In this document: in pieces, positions 11,015-23,145 of the stretch | Position numbering within the stretch: the first letter of the stretch is position 1 | How the letters are laid out: each line of letters begins with the position of its first letter | Source: Gonapodya prolifera JEL478 | Taxonomy: Eukaryota > Monoblepharomycota > Monoblepharidomycetes > Monoblepharidales > Gonapodyaceae | Length of the DNA stretch: 64,000 nucleotides | Assembly (NCBI GenBank): GCA_001574975.1 | Contig: KQ965797.1 | Span: 1,270 to 65,269, forward strand | Direction of reading: 5' to 3' | Made by a program: the position numbers and the translations under genes | Notes under the pieces: model-generated | What the model saw: the letters and a program-made list of their open reading frames with translations, nothing else | Told to the model about the DNA's origin: nothing | Databases searched by the model: none

Positions 11015-13130
11015 TGTACGTCGCTGGAGTCTCCCTGCGCCGGTTCTCACTCCAGCCGAGGGTCCGCAATCCACCAGAGAGAGTAAACAGTCTGCTTGGA
11101 CAGGCGAGTTTCGCCGGATCTGTTGGGGGGCGTCGCAGCTCTCCACTCGCCCCGCACTCGCCCGTCCGTGAGAGGTGCGCGACCCGATCGGCTAGACAGA
11201 AGTCCGACCAACAAAAAGAGCTTCGTTAGATAGCACGCACCGAGCTCGGGCGAGCAGATCAAAGGCGGAACTCCTGTCTGCTTATGTAGTAGTTGCCGAC
11301 AAAGTATTCTTGGCTCTGACGTTTTATGCATGCGAAGACACAGGGTGACGTCGTTCAATGTCGACAAAACCAAAACTTCCAACATGCTGCATACGAAAGC
11401 GTGTTGCCCTGCGTTCGAACGTCCTGCGGCCCAGCTGCGTCGGCCACAATTCTTGTAGATATTATATTGCCAAACTGCATCGATGCTCCACAGATGGGCG
11501 GCAGGAGGCCTCACGGTCCAAGAAGGTGGTGCCTGAATTCACAGTGCTCCGGTACCTGCGGACTGCCCCATGCAGTGTCAACAGGAGGAGCGTGTCGAAC
11601 GTTGCCCGCCAGCTCACCACCCCACGTCCACTCTTTCCATCTTCCACCAAAGAAAGGGCTCTAGCTGGTAGGTGGAACTGCGGCTCGTTCCCGTCATGGC
11701 CCGATAACTGATTGTCACCCACCAGTCTTGCAGTATTCCTTGGTGATATGGGCACTGAGAGTTCACACCGCACATTCGTGTCTCCTACTCTGTGGCATCA
11801 ATATTCCTGCTCTCTCCGCTCCTGCTTTACTAGCTCCTAGGTTATTACAGGGGTACGCTTGTACTGGCGGTGTTCCAATCCGCTTGGGACCTGGCCCGGA
11901 CAGACGTTTGGAAGTGAATAAATATCCAGGACAATCTCTCTCGTGCAGGCTCAAACGAACGTGTTTGGTCCATAGTTTGCAGCTTCCTCTTCGTGTCCTC
12001 GCCCGTTTCCGCCTTGGGGAGCTCCCGTGTTCCCAGTGACCCCCCATCGATCCTGGTGGACTACGCCTTGCAGTAACTAAGCAATTATAGAAAGGAAGCT
12101 TGGTTCTTCGCGAAGGTTGTTGGGTGTCCGCAGGGGGGCGGTGTTGAGCATCCATCGACTACATACCTCCGCAGAGTGGGCAATGATTCGTTGAATCGTG
12201 GAGAAGGACAGCTAAGACGAGAAGGCGAGCAAACGAACAAGAGTCACAGAGAGGAAATCTAAACGTTTGGTGGAGATTTGCAGAGGGAACGAGTGCCTCC
12301 GCATTCTTAGTTTCATTGGAAATATATTTGATTTGGACGGTTAGCCGATAATCACCCTCCTGGAAATCAAAGGCAAACAATTCATCTTGGTATAGGAAGG
12401 ATCCGTAGGTGCAATGGGGTGATTATGAGGCGCTTCTGATATTGCTCGAGTATTTACTGTTTACAAAGTCGTGATATGTTTTGCAAGAGACTGGTTTGAT
12501 CTGGTTTGATTGAGTCGGAAAGGAGGTGCAAGGAGTGTGATGCACCGACAGGCGACGTGACTCCTCATGGAGCACTCATTCATGTATCGTTACGGAATGT
12601 GTTTTGTGTTGCTAAAAAAACATGTGCATAGTGGAATCTTCACTTTGATACAGGCCCTCAGTCCATTACCAAGATTGGTGTGTCCTGGCAAGGGTGGGGC
12701 CAGTCACCACCAGTCCGACCACCAATCTTTGCCCAAGAACACGTGGCACAGGCCTCCAATCCTACAGCGCATATTTGCTCATAGCTATGCATTTCACTGA
12801 CCCTTCATCATGCAAAGTTCACTCAAGATGCCCGCAAGTGAATTGGTGCCAACTGAGCCCTGGGAAGACAATCAGGAGCTGGGCGGCCCTAGAGCGCAGC
12901 ATGCTCTCCTCCAATGGATCATTGAGAGCAATGCACGCCTTGATGTGCAGGGACCTGCTGAAAAGGTTTCTCATGTCACATAGGAGGACAAAGCCACAAA
13001 CATAATTTCCACTGCCCCGGAAGTGGTGGTTCAATTTCATGAGTACCCAGACATGTTGCGGTGATTGGCAGACTTTGCACTGCCAATAATTGACTTTTGT
13101 GCAAGTCATACCTTCTGACCTTGGTCCATT
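11015..13130. other. Mostly non-coding; start belongs to a duplicated block
   Basis: The first ~270 bases resemble the sequence after 16893, showing that the duplication of the Ser/Pro-rich gene took its upstream region with it. It includes a conserved stretch around GGCGAGTTTCGCCGGATCTG that could hold promoter elements. From about 11280 to 13130 I find no gene. The last few hundred bases may carry unrecognisable N-terminal exons of the ATPase pseudogene that follows. Confidence 0.45.
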
Positions 13131-13139
13131 TGTTCTTCA

Positions 13140-15656
13140 CCAGGTACTCTCACCTTGGAATTGCACGTTTCTACAGTCGTCCTGGGGAAAAGCTCTGATG
13201 CAGATTATTTCGCAAACATCAAGTTCCACAAATTGACAACGGACAGAATATGCAAGGCATTCAATGTCAATCCTGCAGTGGGACTGGAAAAAGCAGTTCA
13301 ACAGTGACGCCAACAGAAGGATGGCCCCAATATTGTCACCCAAGCAAAGGCAAAGTATTTTTGGAAGATCCTCAGATACTTTTTTGGTGGACTCTGCTCC
13401 ATACTTTGGGTTGGAGTCCTCACGTTCTTCCTATGCTGGAGGCTGCTCTCCAATCCACCATCGACAACAAACTTGGGACTTGGAATCTTAGTCATGATCG
13501 TTATTTTCCTTCGGGCTTCATTTTCAGGTTTGTTCCTTTTGCACTTGTAGGTCTCGCATTCACAAAATGCTAAGTGAATGTTTGTCCTCTAGCCTTCCAA
13601 GACTGGTCAACCCATAAAGTCATGAGCTCAATTCTCAACCTCATGCCCCCCAAATGCACTGTTCTACTTGACAGCCACCTCTTGCATATCCCTGCCACCG
13701 AGCTCATCCTCAGGGACATTGTTTCACTCTCCTTGGGAAACAAAGTTCCTGCCGACCTTCGACTCATTGAGGCATCTGCTGACGCCAGATTTGATCACTC
13801 CATCCTTACTGGCAAAAGTGAAGAAGTGGATGGAAGGGTTGACATGATCAATCCAGACTCCCTTGAATCGAAGAATATTGCACTAATCGGAACACAGATG
13901 CAGCCATTATTTGGTTTGCAGAATCAATCGCATCAACTGATGGCCTCCGCACAACCAGTAAACCACCTTTCAGCATCCCTTTCAGCTCCAAGAACAAGTG
14001 GATGTTACACATGTTTGGATCCGGCGTCAACACTGACACTGCATCCGAGTTCTTGGTGTATGTGAAAGGGGCACCAGATGTTGTCTTACCTGCTTGCACC
14101 TCATACTGGAGCAGTGCTGGGAACAAAGTAATGAAACTCTACAAAGACATTGTGGCATCTGCCATAGCTCTGCAGGAGAAATGGTCTCGCAATGGATTCC
14201 GTGTTATTGCACTTTGCTCTCGTTGATATTTGCCCCTCAACGCCCTTGATTTGAATGCTCTCACTGACAAACTTACCAAGAAGTGCTTCAGAAACCTCAC
14301 ACTCATTGGGATGATTATCAAGGCCGGAAATAGCACAGACAGTGGCCGACTGCCATAGAGCCGGTGTGAGATTTGTCATTGTCACCAGTGACTTTGGCCT
14401 TACGGCAGCAGCAATCGGGCCCGTGGTTGGGATCCTGACCCACCAGGGAGAGCCTCATTCAATTATGGACATTTCGGCAGCTGTCAAGGAACCTAAAAAG
14501 TGGACGAGAATGGCTTCATTCCAGCTAGTTTGGTCCTCGAGGGCAAGCATATTGGTGATCTTACATACACTCAATGGGATGTCTTGTGCAGATACTTGGA
14601 GATTGTTTTTTGTATGAAAAACACTGGAGCAGAAGTAGATCTTCGTGAATCAGTTCAAAAGTCGTGATTGTGTTGTTGCGGTGACTGGAGATGGAGTGAG
14701 TGATGCTCCTGCGCTGAAAGCAGGTCACGTCGGAATTGCCATTTCGACTGGAAGTGATCACTATCGAAGCTGCAACTCTTGTTCTCCTTGGCACACGTTC
14801 GATTCAATTACAACAGCAGTCCGCCTAGGCCACTTGGTATTTCAGAACCTCCAAAAAGTCAACTCATACCTCCTCCCTGCAGGCAGTTGGTCCGAGATCT
14901 GGCCAGTTAATCTCAACATTTACTTTGGTGTTCCACTGCCACTCAGTTCTTTCCTGATGATCATCATCATCTGTGTCTTCACGGATCTGTTCCTTTTGCT
15001 TGCTCTGATTATGGAACGTGAAGACTTCAATCTCCTTTGTCTACCTCTGAGAAATCACAAGCGCAATCACTTAATCAACTTGAAAATCTATCTCCAGGTT
15101 TGTGACCTACGTAGTTGATTGCAAATGGCACACTATCCGACTTTCTTGCCTTCAGAGTTATCTGTTCATTGGGACCATGGTGACTGTCATATTGCATGGC
15201 ATGTTCTTCCTCTACTTTTGGAGATACGCTGGTATCCCGATGAGAGCACTCTTTTTTGCATTTGAGAACTACCAAGATGGCTTCTACGGATACACAAACA
15301 ATGAACTTGTTTACTTCAACACGCAAGGGCAATGCGTCTACTTCGTTTCGCTTGTTATTCTCCAGCTCGGGAACCTCCTCTCTGTTTGAAACAAACGATG
15401 GTCCATCCTGCCATCCAACTCGGTGTTCAAGAAACCCAATCCAGGGATTTTTGCTGCGGCGTTTGTTGCTGTGGCGATCGCTATGTTCGTCACGGAAGTA
15501 CTGTGGATTCAAACACTCTTTGGCACAGCGTCGGTGCTGGTCGAGTTTTGGATCCTTCCCATTCCTTTCGCAATCCTTTTCCTGTTTGCGGATGAGATGC
15601 GCAAACTTTGCGTCAGGTTGTGGCCCAATGGATTCTTTGCCAAGGTTGCGTTCTGA
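13140..15656 (+). pseudogene. Na+/K+-ATPase-type P-type ATPase pseudogene, copy A
   Basis: Recognisable pieces in order: the cytosolic N-terminal helix region, M1-M2, the actuator domain (HSILTGKSEEVD), part of the nucleotide-binding domain (FLVYVKGAPDVVLPACTSYW), the hinge (VAVTGDGVSDAPALK) and the M5-M10 part ending LCVRLWPNG. It cannot work: TGA at 13305-13307, a frame break near 13896, TGA at 14224, frame shifts near 14610 and 14755, and TGA at 15387-15389. At 13896 the actuator end joins directly to the nucleotide-binding domain, so M3-M4 and the phosphorylated Asp are deleted. A 17-base loss near 14320 removes the DPPRP hinge motif kept in copy B (60617-64000). Introns at about 13528-13592 and 15095-15152 match copy B. 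Confidence 0.9.
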
Positions 15657-16263
15657 AACCTGGTATTGTACAGAGCCTGTTGGCCAATGGGATGCTCGCA
15701 GGAAATTAATTGTTTGGCGAAAATGGTTGCCGATTTACTGTTGTCGGAACTGCGTGAAGGGGTGGTGAGGGTGGGTTGGCGAAGTAAGCGGGAGAGACGG
15801 CTGGGTTTTGTTCGATGTTGTAAATAAGGCGAACGAAAAATAATATAGATGCTTTTATTTCTTGAATCTGCAATATATCTTCACATCATTAATTACACGA
15901 AGAACGTCACGTTCGCGAAACTTCTTTCGGGACCATCGTGGAACCCAGGTCGTGGCCCACTATATCCCAACATTCTTCTTAATCTTGTTGCTTTTGGTTC
16001 ATGAGGACGCCTGTGAAGCGGATTATTTGGTGGGGTCCCAGGCGAGGTCACGTCGTGGGGGCGAACCCCATTGAATGTGATGTCACCAAATGTCGATAAA
16101 AAAGGGCCAGCTTTCCACGGGTGTAACTCGCCCGTACTCAATAATACGAATTGCACGATGCTGCCTCTCCTTCTGAGCATAAGTCATGAAGTCTCATTCA
16201 AATGCACACAAAAAGTCCATATCAAGCAAATCAAAAATTAACTACATGGTAAGTTTGCCGGCT
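15657..16263. other. ATPase 3' flank, then nothing recognised
   Basis: About 250 bases after the ATPase stop codon align with the sequence downstream of copy B (about 60616 down to 60355 on the minus strand). The duplication therefore included the 3' untranslated region. The remaining ~350 bases hold no supported feature. Confidence 0.6.
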
Positions 16264-16893
16264 TCACAATACATCATCCCACCTCCGGCGGGGAACAGGA
16301 CCAGTCCACTCCCAAATCGCGTCCGGCTCCCACTCCGTCATAAGGCGGATCTCTTTCCGCCTATCCCCCACAAAACCCTTCCTTTTGCACCTTGCTTTGA
16401 ATTTCTTGGGGTTGCATTCGCGACAGGTGCACCTGCCGGAGCCTCCCTTTGGTGTTTTGTCGCTGGGCAGGCCCTTCCGGGATTTCCCAATCTGCCACGA
16501 CTTATGAGGGTAATAGGACGGCTCGTCGTAGAATCCATATTTCTCAGAGTCGGTCGAAGGTGTCTCTGGAACTGGATGCGTGCGAGGTGTTGGGGAGTGT
16601 CGGGCGTGGGGAGGTTGTGTGAAAGGCCGAGTTGGAGAGGAACTCCCACGGGGACTGGGAGATGGCGAGGGCACCCGTAGAGATATCAAGGTCTCAGCCT
16701 TTTGTCCCGATCTGCCGTTACAACTCGAGCACTCTCCACTGTCGTGCAAATCAGGTGCGGCGAGCTGACCGCCATCCACCGATTGCCCAGACGTCGACCA
16801 CGACAGAATGTCAAAGGCACAATCATCGAGAAGATCAAAGTCCGAAATGTCGGAATCTCCACTGGTCCCGCTCGCCTCATCATTGGGCTCCAT
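16264..16893 (-). CDS. Ser/Pro-rich protein, family copy 2
   Basis: A 209-residue single-exon protein, paralogous to 10400-11014. It shares the start (MEPNDEASG), the acidic block (SDISDFDLL, FDILSWSTSG), a Ser/Pro linker with SLRVPSPSPSPRGSSSP, and the Cys-bearing basic tail (GRCTCRECNPKKFKARCKRK...TEWEPD). The tail has three Cys close together, one more than copy 1. That both copies keep full frames despite roughly one-third divergence suggests selection on the protein. Function unknown. The two copies are direct repeats around ATPase copy A. Confidence 0.65.
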   Translation of the reverse strand: MEPNDEASGTSGDSDISDFDLLDDCAFDILSWSTSGQSVDGGQLAAPDLHDSGECSSCNGRSGQKAETLISLRVPSPSPSPRGSSSPTRPFTQPPHARHSPTPRTHPVPETPSTDSEKYGFYDEPSYYPHKSWQIGKSRKGLPSDKTPKGGSGRCTCRECNPKKFKARCKRKGFVGDRRKEIRLMTEWEPDAIWEWTGPVPRRRWDDVL

Positions 16894-18160
16894 TGTGCGA
16901 CCTCCGCCAGTTCCCTGGACAGAATCCGTAATCAATCAGGAGGGTAAATAGTCTGCCTGTACAGGCGAGTTTCGCCGGATCTGTGCGTCCCACTTCTCCA
17001 CTCGCCGCGCACTCGCCCGTCTTGCAATCCCTTGCCGCACGTAAAGTTGTGTCCTGACCGATCGGCTGTGCAAACTCTAATAGATAAGAGCTTCATTGGA
17101 TACCACGCTCGGAACTCTGGCGAGCACATCAAAGCTGGAACCTTAGATTGGAGAGTGGATACAGGCCACACTTGTTCCCACCCTCCTGAAACAGAAGAAA
17201 CCGAGAGATGGGTGGCGATCGGTCTGTCGAACGACCAAAAATTCTACTTATTTTATTATCGATAAACGTGTTTGAAATGATACTGCAACATTTCACATCG
17301 TGTATCACAGTCCGAAACACAAAACACACTATTTGCTTAACTAATCCTCATTGGAGCCACTACATTGTGGCTCACCGCCACCCGTCATTACGCGCGTCCA
17401 CCAACGCTATCGAGCACCCGCAAATGTCACTAGATCCAATTGCCGTTCTCCCGAACTCATTTCTAAAACATACGACGGTGCTCTATCCCATATATCCCCA
17501 TTGCGCCCCTCTCAAGAACTGGAGGCGACGACGTGTGACTAGAGTTCAAGCAACGACCGCGACAGGTATCCATCCAACACTGCCGACGCCAAAACCACCA
17601 TATGAGCATGCTCAATACAAGAGCTTCTCATCAATAAATGCAGTGACTTAGATGCCGTACAAGCAAAGATAGTTGTTGTTTTTCCTTTGAAAGAATTGAT
17701 TCAAATAACAAACCTGTCCGGTTCCTTCAATCTGCCTCAGCAGTCCATCCAGGCCCACAAATTGCTATCTGCAGATAAAACTCGACGAGGTTCGCGCGAT
17801 GCGGATCGGAAGCCGACGTGAGAGGCCTGTAGCTACAAAAAGAGGGGAAGAACACCGAACGGGAAGCTGCACGGCCGAATAAACCAAAGCCGGGAAAACT
17901 CCCTTATTCCACGATGTCTCGGAGCCTATCGCTGGCGACGATGCGCGCGAAGGTCCGTTGCGTCGGTGCGTTTGTTTGACCCATCACCCATCAATGACTT
18001 TCGAGCTACAGCGGGCGAGCGCTATTCGGTCCCTGTGACGGAAGGTGCCACGCCAGCCATCCATGTGTGATAATATCAGCCCGTCTCCGAGAAGATATCC
18101 CAATACACTTCATGCTCTGTTTCCAAATATTCCCTCTGAGCGTCCTGTAAGGGAGGGAGC
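16894..18160. other. Intergenic, nothing recognised
   Basis: The first ~250 bases are the duplicated upstream region shared with 11015-11280. From about 17150 to 18160 there are only short unsupported frames. No RNA gene or repeat was seen. Confidence 0.45.
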
Positions 18161-18221
18161 TTGATTAGATGCCTAAACACGTTACACTGTGCTCACATAG
18201 GCATTTCTGGTCACTCGATCG

Positions 18222-18974
18222 AAACGTTCACGTTTCTTTTTCAACTTCTATGCTTTCATTCGGGATTTGATATCGAATTTCGCAAAATGAATGTTCCTGG
18301 CGACAAGATTGTGTACATTTTGCACCAGGGCATCGGTTGTCGCAACATTGTTCAAGCAGACTTGAAAGTGGAGAACAGTAAGCACAGAATTTGCAATATG
18401 CAAGTGGTGATTCTTTAATCTCTTTCACTTCTACAGTTCTTGTTGCTACCAATCTCGTCGTGAAAGTCATTGACTTCGGACATGCGAAGGTCGTAGATCC
18501 CAACAAAAAGGCTTCCTTTCAATTGGTCCAATATGGCACCAAGGACCTTAGCCCACCTGAAATGCGGTGCGCGTTCGTGGAGAAAAAGAAGGACACCCGC
18601 CCCATCAGATTCTTCGGATTCGAGGCGGACATGTGGGCTCTGGGTCTCGTGCTCTGTTACCTTCTTTATGTTGCTCTCCCGGATGACCACGATGAAAGAA
18701 TGAGAGGTCTGTGCACCTCGGCAAAGAAGCCAAAATGCTATCCTGGAGCGTGGGATGAGCCAGCAAGCCGAGCTAGACCAGGTGAAGCTCGATAACACGT
18801 CACTACCAGCGTGCTCTTAGGAAAATGTTTCTCACACTTTTTTTTTTTTTTNTTTTGCTTATCGATCTCGCAAAGAAATTGCTGACAGTGGACCCATCAC
18901 GCCGAATGAAGGCCGCTCATGTGCTTTCCCATCCCGCGTTTGCAAATCTTCCGGTCCTTAAGTCTTCTCCGTAA
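18222..18974 (+). pseudogene. Truncated Ser/Thr protein kinase relic
   Basis: Only the C-terminal lobe remains. A catalytic-loop remnant reads QADLKVEN (normally HRDLKxEN) and is joined over an intron (18378-18436) to a good DFG segment (VKVIDFGHAK). A degenerate activation-loop end (GTKDLSPPEM), the helix F motif (ADMWALGLVL) and a final exon ending 18974 (VDPSRRMKAAHVLSHP, the usual end of the kinase fold) follow. The N-lobe with the Gly loop and ATP-binding Lys is absent upstream. The HRD Arg and the expected Pro-Phe after helix F are lost. The acceptor before the last exon is unclear; the intron holds a poly-T run with an N at 18852. Resemblance is to CAMK-type kinases. Most likely a dead fragment. 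Confidence 0.65.
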
Positions 18975-19339
18975 CTCGTGTTTTGATTCCATTGTGTTTA
19001 ATCACTCTTGCATCCACATTTCATGTTCTGTCTGAACCGCAACTGTCACATATTCAGTGCATTATAATCATTGTTTGAATCGATACGGAAGTTGTTGAAC
19101 CTGTAACAGTGCGATGGTGTAACACTTAAATATACTAAATGATTCACGTCTAAAACGATGAATTCTTCGGAGCGAAGAGTCCGATTATCATTCGTTCCCA
19201 CTCGTTGCTCAACAAGAGCTTCTAGCATTCGTTAAATACAAAAATGCTCATCTACAAATGTGTAGCTCAAATAATATCGGCCGACAATAGGTGTTCAAAA
19301 ATCGATCAAAAACATAAACCATTGACATCGTCTTTCGGC
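18975..19339. other. Short intergenic stretch, nothing seen
   Basis: About 365 bases between the kinase relic and the 3' end of the SH3-tailed membrane protein. No supported feature. Confidence 0.4.
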
Positions 19340-21511
19340 TTAGTAGTGGTGTGAGGTGGATACCCCAGTCGTGGCGCTCGCATTGGCACTCTCCAATTGG
19401 TACACCACACTAGGAAGCGCAGAGAGCGACTTGTCGGCGTCCAAGTAGGCCAATGATGACGGTTCTGGAATGTCGAGTACGGCTCTGCACGGACGGTGTG
19501 AGAAGGTCCCTTTAACCATTGGAACAATGAGATGAATTGTGTGCTATGAACTCACAAGGGAAGCACACCCTCTAAACTTGTTTCCGCACAGGTTCCTCGT
19601 GCCCAGCCATCGGCGTAAAGCGTACTCAGCAAGACCGTCTGTCCCTGTATACATTCGTGAATAACCTGGGATGAATTCAAGGTCAGGTATGACATGTTAC
19701 CCACCGGTACGACCGAGATTTCGTCTTCCGCGGTGGCAGTGTACGCCTCAGTGACGGTGGCAGCATGACCGCTATATGAGACGGCACCACCTGGTTGGGC
19801 ACCATTCCTGACAGCCCGGTCGGCCAGTGCTGCAAACAGCCACTGCATTGGGGGGTAGCCCGAATATGTGTTAGCATCATCAAGATCAAAGCAAGCGGGT
19901 TGACAGACTCACATGCGGTCGTTCCGTCAGTCCAGAACCCGTTGACGACGATGACAACGACCTGAGGTTTGCTGACGGAAGCATCAATAACGACACCGTG
20001 CGCGGCTGGATCGGTCCGTGCACGTCGGGCGCAACGCTGCCTAAGGAGCTTCCCACGGTACCATTGCGCATACTTTTGAGAGCCTGCGTGGATGACCCCC
20101 CACTCTCTGTCATATGGATCCACTGGCTCGAGGACGAGGACGAGAGCGGGACCGCGCCAGAGCCGAGGTTAAACCGTGAGATGGGCGCAGAGGCAACAGG
20201 AGGAGGGAATTGTGGCCCGCTGTGGTTTGGTTAGGTGAGGTGTGGGGGAAGAGGCGGCGACGTGTACGTACCGAACGTCGAGGTATGCTGTTTGGATCGA
20301 GTCCGTCTTTTTGCCAAAGAGACGCGTTCCTGAAAAAGGAGGGGGCATGTCGGGATCATCCGAGGGAAGGGGTTGCGGACGGGCTGCTTTGTTCTTCGCA
20401 GACCTAAGAGGTGACGTGAGCCATTAGACAGTGTGCTGTACAATAGCCGGGTCAACACCCACCGTTTTCCGGCCCAGTACGCCCCTCCCAGCAAAATAAC
20501 CGCCCCAGCGCCGGCAGCAACTCCAATTACAGCAGGAACAACGCTGGACCCGGACGAGCCGCTATTGGCAAAGTTCGCCGCGGTGGGGAGCAAAGCGTTG
20601 TTGTAAGTGGACGTTATGTTTCCTCCGGACAAGGTGGTTGTGGAAGGGTTTGACGATGGTGGGGTTGTTCCTGACAACACAACCGTGGCTGTTGCGGTAG
20701 AAATAGGGGACGAGGAGGGTGCAGAAGCGGATAAGGGGGATGATGAAAGCGCCGATGATGGTGCGGGCGCTCCGGCGGAAGTTGCGGGTGCTCCGGCGGA
20801 AGTTACGGGTGGGAGAGGAGATGGCAATGTGGGAGGGGACGTCGCAGAAGGCAGCGAGGGAGGCGGAACAGAAGGAGGAGGGGGGGGGGTCGACGTTCCA
20901 GACCCGCAACACAGGACCCCGGTAGCGCGATTTCCTTGAAACGACCCGCACCCGTCCGTCGTGGGGCCTCCGAACTTGGTCGTCTGGCCCGCCCACACCA
21001 GGTCTGAGCATGTCCCGGGCGAGCACCCGGACCCGCAGCAGAAAGGCTCCGAACACAACGTGCCGCTCGGCGTGCACTCCGAGTGCGGGAGGCTTCCGTA
21101 TGTACATTGAGTCCCGTCCGAGGTTATGTCAATACAGTGGGAAAACTTTGCAACATACGACCCTACCACCCCCGCGCAGGAGGAGGCGGAGGGGAGGAGA
21201 GCAACGACGTCGGAGTAGGAACATACAGAGTACCCATCAGCGCATGCGTTCGCGGGGGATACTGCGACGTTGGATTTGGGTTGAGTGAGTGAGAACGTTC
21301 CGGCCCATGTAAACGCACAACCGCAGATTTGACCGGGGACGATGATCGACGAGCCGGACGCTTGGTGGGAGCAGCAGGATTGGCCGTATGCTGGTGGTGA
21401 TGCAATGAGGATTGGCAGGAGCAGGATGGGGAGGAACCGGATGGCGGATGTGGGGATGGCATGCCCGCTTTTCGTGGTGCGATGGCGTACGTGGGCGTTC
21501 GGAGTGTTCAT
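19340..21511 (-). CDS. Signal peptide, Cys-rich ectodomain, one membrane span, C-terminal SH3
   Basis: Five exons (21511-20463, 20403-20272, 20219-19913, 19842-19556, 19484-19340) join in frame to about 639 residues. A hydrophobic signal region (FLPILLLPILIASPPAYG) leads into a Cys-rich ectodomain of ~160 residues with CC and CxC motifs. A Ser/Thr/Pro linker and a single span (VVPAVIGVAAGAGAVILLGG) follow, then a basic, Ser-rich cytosolic region. The end holds a WLFAAL helix and a divergent SH3 (DEISVV...ADGWARG...GVLPL). The layout is like a surface sensor passing signals to proline-rich partners. The same WLF helix plus SH3 ending, with a last exon of identical 145-nt length, occurs at 42323-44126. 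An alternative ATG lies at 21544. A 39-nt in-frame intron within the SH3 cannot be excluded. Confidence 0.8.
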
Positions 21512-21855
21512 CGTGGGTCCTTTGGGTGCATGCTGGGGGTGCACTCTGGCAATTGCAGTGGAGGCAAAGCCGTTGGTGCCTCACTTCGCTCTGGACGGAG
21601 GGGTGCCTTGAACCGTTCAAGGAGAGACCTCATTCTGTTACTTTACACTACACGGATTAACGAAGTCCTGATTTATCAAACGTGGTTCTACTACTTATTA
21701 CACTGTGTGCGTCCAATGAAAATATAACCAAAACTTTACTTGTTGTGTGTGTGTCGTCAGCTCGTGTCCTCATGTGTACATCTCTTTCTCGGGTGGGTGG
21801 TGGGTGGAACAATATCCTCATGGCGTGCAAAAGTCCGTGCATGCGTGCAAAATAC

Positions 21856-23145
21856 TCAAAAGTCAATGAACCGCCTGCACCACTTCTTATGTTCCTTCCA
21901 GTGCGCCTTCTGGCACTCCGCGGTACAGTAACGCGCGATCCCACATCCTGCGCACCGCTTCAGGTCCGTGATACCGCTGCCCCGCCGCGGGGCAAGGCAG
22001 GGCGGATTGGAGCACTCGACGGTCCCGACAAAGGAGCGAACCTTCTGCTTCTTGAGGAACAAGGCCTTGGCGGCGTGCGGGGAGAAAGACGGTTTTGCGA
22101 ACGCGTCTGGGACGAGGTCAAGCAGGGCCGAGAAGACGTCGTTCAGCCCAAGCATATCCGTGCGGTCGACAGTGCCTTCCAGAAAATTTTCCCGCTCCTC
22201 AGTTGTCATCACCGTGTTGAGGAATTCGGCCAGCCGCCGTACCTCGTGGTAGATGGGGTCTCCCATAGGGAAGTGTTCAATGAATTCCTCCGGCGGCACC
22301 ACGCGGAGACCGTTCCGTATCGCGTTCCCGAACACGCCCATTACAGTACTGCCCAACCCATCGCCCGCCGCCGTCCGCAGTTCCCAGTCGGTGCCAAAGT
22401 AGTCCAGCGCGGCGTAGATGACGTTTCGCCATACTAAGGGCCCTGCAAGCCTCCACATCCGCGCGGGCGTGTCCAGCACAGTCAGATCGTTGAGGAGCAG
22501 CACAGAGTAGATGAACTCGCCCTCCCCGAGGGGCAAAGGGAAGCAGTACTCGAGCGGCTGGGTCAAGGCGCACGGGTGCGCTCGAGGGAAGGTCAGGCGG
22601 ACCTTGCGCGCGTTGGTGTTTGGGTTGGCAGGGTACAACAAATGCAGGGCCGCAAAGTCTATATTCCGTCGTGTCCGCGGTCGCGACAACATCCTCGCAA
22701 GGTCCGGCAAGCACGCTACCGCGGCGAAACGCTGCACTGTATCTCCGCACCGCGTCCACGAAAACACCCCGCCGTGGCCGTCTCCGATAGATTTTCCAAA
22801 CATGGTGTACCCCGCCATCATGCGCTGGTCGGCAGAGTGGTAAGAATTGAACAGCTTGATCGCAGGATGCACGAGCGGGCCCCCGACGGCCTCTTCGGGC
22901 GCCACCACAGCCTGAAGGTTTGCCATCATGGCTTCCGCCGAGTGCTTGAATAGCGAGCGGAACGCGTTGAGTTGCAGGCTTATTGAGAGGTACCCGGGGA
23001 TGGTCCGCGACAGCCCGGGCAGCGGCTGCATCGGCACCACCTCGGCTGTCTCTTCGGGTTTGCTGGGTTTATTCCTGTTCTGGCCGTTTGGTTCGTCGGG
23101 TGCGTGTGCAGGGGTCGGTTGTTCGGCTTCGTGGAGTGCCGTCAT
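21856..23145 (-). CDS. MYND zinc-finger protein
   Basis: Intronless gene for 429 residues. The last ~45 residues form a MYND finger: C..PPC, then LKRCAGCGIARYCTAECQ, ending KAHWKEHKKWC, with all expected Cys and His. MYND fingers bind proline-rich peptides and often recruit corepressors or methyltransferases. The preceding ~350 residues show no SET domain motif and read as a mostly helical globular domain I do not recognise. Large fungal families have this plan, an unknown helical N-terminus plus MYND. No signal peptide. High GC and a clean frame suggest an active gene. Confidence 0.85.
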   Translation of the reverse strand: MTALHEAEQPTPAHAPDEPNGQNRNKPSKPEETAEVVPMQPLPGLSRTIPGYLSISLQLNAFRSLFKHSAEAMMANLQAVVAPEEAVGGPLVHPAIKLFNSYHSADQRMMAGYTMFGKSIGDGHGGVFSWTRCGDTVQRFAAVACLPDLARMLSRPRTRRNIDFAALHLLYPANPNTNARKVRLTFPRAHPCALTQPLEYCFPLPLGEGEFIYSVLLLNDLTVLDTPARMWRLAGPLVWRNVIYAALDYFGTDWELRTAAGDGLGSTVMGVFGNAIRNGLRVVPPEEFIEHFPMGDPIYHEVRRLAEFLNTVMTTEERENFLEGTVDRTDMLGLNDVFSALLDLVPDAFAKPSFSPHAAKALFLKKQKVRSFVGTVECSNPPCLAPRRGSGITDLKRCAGCGIARYCTAECQKAHWKEHKKWCRRFIDF

